Shown: in pieces, positions 6,537-7,118 of the stretch
Layout: every line of letters starts with the position of its first letter
How positions within the stretch are numbered: position 1 is the stretch's first letter
Assembly: GCA_013297575.1 (NCBI GenBank)
Contig: JAAFHO010000298.1
Location: 1 to 7,118, forward strand
Direction: 5' to 3'
DNA: 7,118 nt
DNA from: Chitinophagales bacterium
Lineage (GTDB): Bacteria > Bacteroidota > Bacteroidia > Chitinophagales > Saprospiraceae
Program-made: the position numbers and the translations under genes
Notes under the pieces: model-generated
Seen by the model: the letters and a program-made list of their open reading frames with translations, nothing else
Told to the model about the DNA's origin: nothing
Databases searched by the model: none

Positions 6537-6989
6537 ATGCCGCAATCATTGAGTAGGGTGTTTGTACACATTGTTTTTAGTACAAAACACCGCCAACCAT
6601 TTATGGATTTGGCCATTCAACCCCGTTTATTTGCCTACATGGCTCGTATTTGCACAGAATTTGACTGTCCCCCTGTTCGTATCGGTGGTTATTACGACCA
6701 TGTCCATCTCCTTTGCCTGCTTTCTCGTAAAACTACTTTGGCAGACTTGTTGGAAGATGTGAAAAAACATTCTTCAAAATGGGTGAAAACGCAGGGTGAA
6801 CAATATGCTAATTTTTATTGGCAAAATGGGTACGGTGCGTTTTCTGTTAACCCTAAACAGGAAGGAGTGGTTTGCCAATATATCGACAACCAATTTTTTC
6901 ACCACGAAAAAAAGGATTTTAAAACGGAATTTCGTGAATTTCTGCACCAATATGATGTGGAATATGACGAACGGTACGTGTGGGATTGA
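6537..6989 (+). CDS. Y1 (HUH) transposase of the IS200/IS605 superfamily, REP-associated type
   Basis: These enzymes cut and join single-stranded DNA at hairpin-bearing ends, using one tyrosine and a His-x-His metal site. From the ATG at 6537 the protein has 150 residues. Visible features are the N-terminal SLSRVFVHIVFSTKHRQPF strand, the HUH motif in GGYYDHVHLLCLL (His55 and His57), and the C-terminal helix VCQYIDNQFFHH with the likely catalytic Tyr115. The LSR...DLLEDVKKHSSKWVK segment between them is characteristic of TnpA_REP proteins. The gene looks complete and intact. An extended frame would begin near 6480, but the promoter's -7 element lies inside that extension. No accessory TnpB gene is present. 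The palindromes downstream favour a RAYT over a classical IS200. Mobility of this copy cannot be judged from one locus. Confidence 0.92.
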   Translation: MPQSLSRVFVHIVFSTKHRQPFMDLAIQPRLFAYMARICTEFDCPPVRIGGYYDHVHLLCLLSRKTTLADLLEDVKKHSSKWVKTQGEQYANFYWQNGYGAFSVNPKQEGVVCQYIDNQFFHHEKKDFKTEFREFLHQYDVEYDERYVWD

Positions 6990-7009
6990 TTTGCCCCCCG
7001 CACGCACGC

Positions 7010-7034
7010 GTAGTCATAGGGTTAGCACCCTATG
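7010..7034 (+). repeat. REP-like palindrome, copy 1, with GTAG at its foot
   Basis: CATAGGGT (7015-7022) and ACCCTATG (7027-7034) form a perfect 8-base stem around the loop TAGC. GTAG at 7010-7013 lies one base 5' of the stem. In characterised RAYT/REP systems a GTAG-type tetranucleotide at the foot of the hairpin is what the transposase recognises. The palindrome begins 26 bases after the transposase stop. It could also work as a transcription end, but no T-run follows on either strand. Confidence 0.75.
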
Positions 7035-7045
7035 CTCGATATGTC

Positions 7046-7059
7046 GCCCCATTCGGGGC
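7046..7059 (+). repeat. GC-rich hairpin between the two palindromes
   Basis: GCCCC (7046-7050) and GGGGC (7055-7059) pair around the loop ATTC. It lies 11 bases after palindrome copy 1 and may belong to one compound repeat unit with it. It has no T-run on either strand, so an intrinsic terminator is unlikely. Confidence 0.55.
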
Positions 7060-7102
7060 TTGGGTTGCGCTCTGCTCACTCATTTGTATTGATATTTAAA
7101 AA

Positions 7103-7118
7103 TAGGGTTAGCACCCTA
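7103..7118 (+). repeat. REP-like palindrome, copy 2, at the window edge
   Basis: TAGGGT-TAGC-ACCCTA is identical over 16 bases to the core of the first palindrome, in a 6-base stem around the same TAGC loop, and starts 86 bases after it (core at 7017 and 7103). Its left flank is AAAAA rather than GTAGTCA, so the tetranucleotide is absent here. Its right flank lies outside the window. Confidence 0.75.

Larger units (their letters stand above)
6473..7118 (+). mobile_element. RAYT-like transposase module with REP-like palindromes, right edge cut
   Basis: The unit comprises a promoter, a single-domain Y1/HUH transposase gene and, 3' of it, a GC-richer tract with two copies of the same palindrome and an additional hairpin. 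This layout resembles RAYT genes flanked by REP sequences. No matching palindrome is seen on the 5' side, and neither boundary can be fixed. The second palindrome ends at the last base of the window, so more copies may follow. Confidence 0.5.

Noticed and set aside
6796..7092. 98-codon + strand frame across the transposase end and the palindromes
   Set aside because: It is out of frame with the transposase, and its C-terminal part is a translation of the palindromic tract.
7015..7118. CRISPR array
   Set aside because: There are only two copies of a short self-complementary repeat, the interval is 70 bases and itself contains a hairpin, and no cas gene is nearby. A REP-like repeat explains it better.
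1..7118. tRNA, rRNA or known riboswitch
   Set aside because: No cloverleaf, CCA end, rRNA core sequence or recognisable aptamer was seen on either strand by eye. A covariance-model scan would be needed to exclude small RNAs.

Overview
The window looks like a chromosomal segment of a Bacteroidota bacterium, possibly in the Chitinophagia/Saprospiria range. Four observations support this. The DNA is AT-rich. Shine-Dalgarno sequences are essentially absent in front of the genes. Exact copies of the Bacteroidota -7 promoter element (TAnnTTTG) lie before four genes. Several proteins have the form typical of that phylum: a beta-carbonic anhydrase, a 73-residue DUF2795 protein and a secreted carbohydrate-binding-like domain protein. 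The assignment rests on sequence memory and motifs; no search was run.

Layout from left to right. Positions 1-219 hold the possible tail of an unrecognised gene and an upstream region. A beta-carbonic anhydrase gene runs on the + strand (about 220-894). A strong hairpin (949-985) lies between it and the convergent, minus-strand DUF2795 gene (1034-1255). Upstream of that, on the same strand, are queA (1388-2458) and typA (2606-4420). A hairpin after typA and a perfect -7 element before queA suggest that these two are separate transcription units. typA has a good promoter about 160 bases upstream of its start. An AT-rich gap (about 4620-4855) separates it from a minus-strand gene for a secreted 196-residue protein (4856-5446). 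Divergent from that gene is aguB (5572-6417, N-carbamoylputrescine amidase). Last comes a single-domain Y1/HUH transposase of the REP-associated (RAYT-like) type (6537-6989). It is followed by two copies of a TAGGGT-TAGC-ACCCTA palindrome and a separate GC hairpin between them.

Most of the window is housekeeping: CO2/bicarbonate interconversion, queuosine tRNA modification, a ribosome-associated GTPase and polyamine synthesis. The only accessory region is the right end, about 6420-7118. There the transposase and the palindromes resemble a RAYT/REP pair, including a GTAG tetranucleotide one base from the foot of the first palindrome. That is the most interesting part of the window. In three genes (queA, aguB, transposase) the promoter position rules out the longest reading frame and supports a shorter start.
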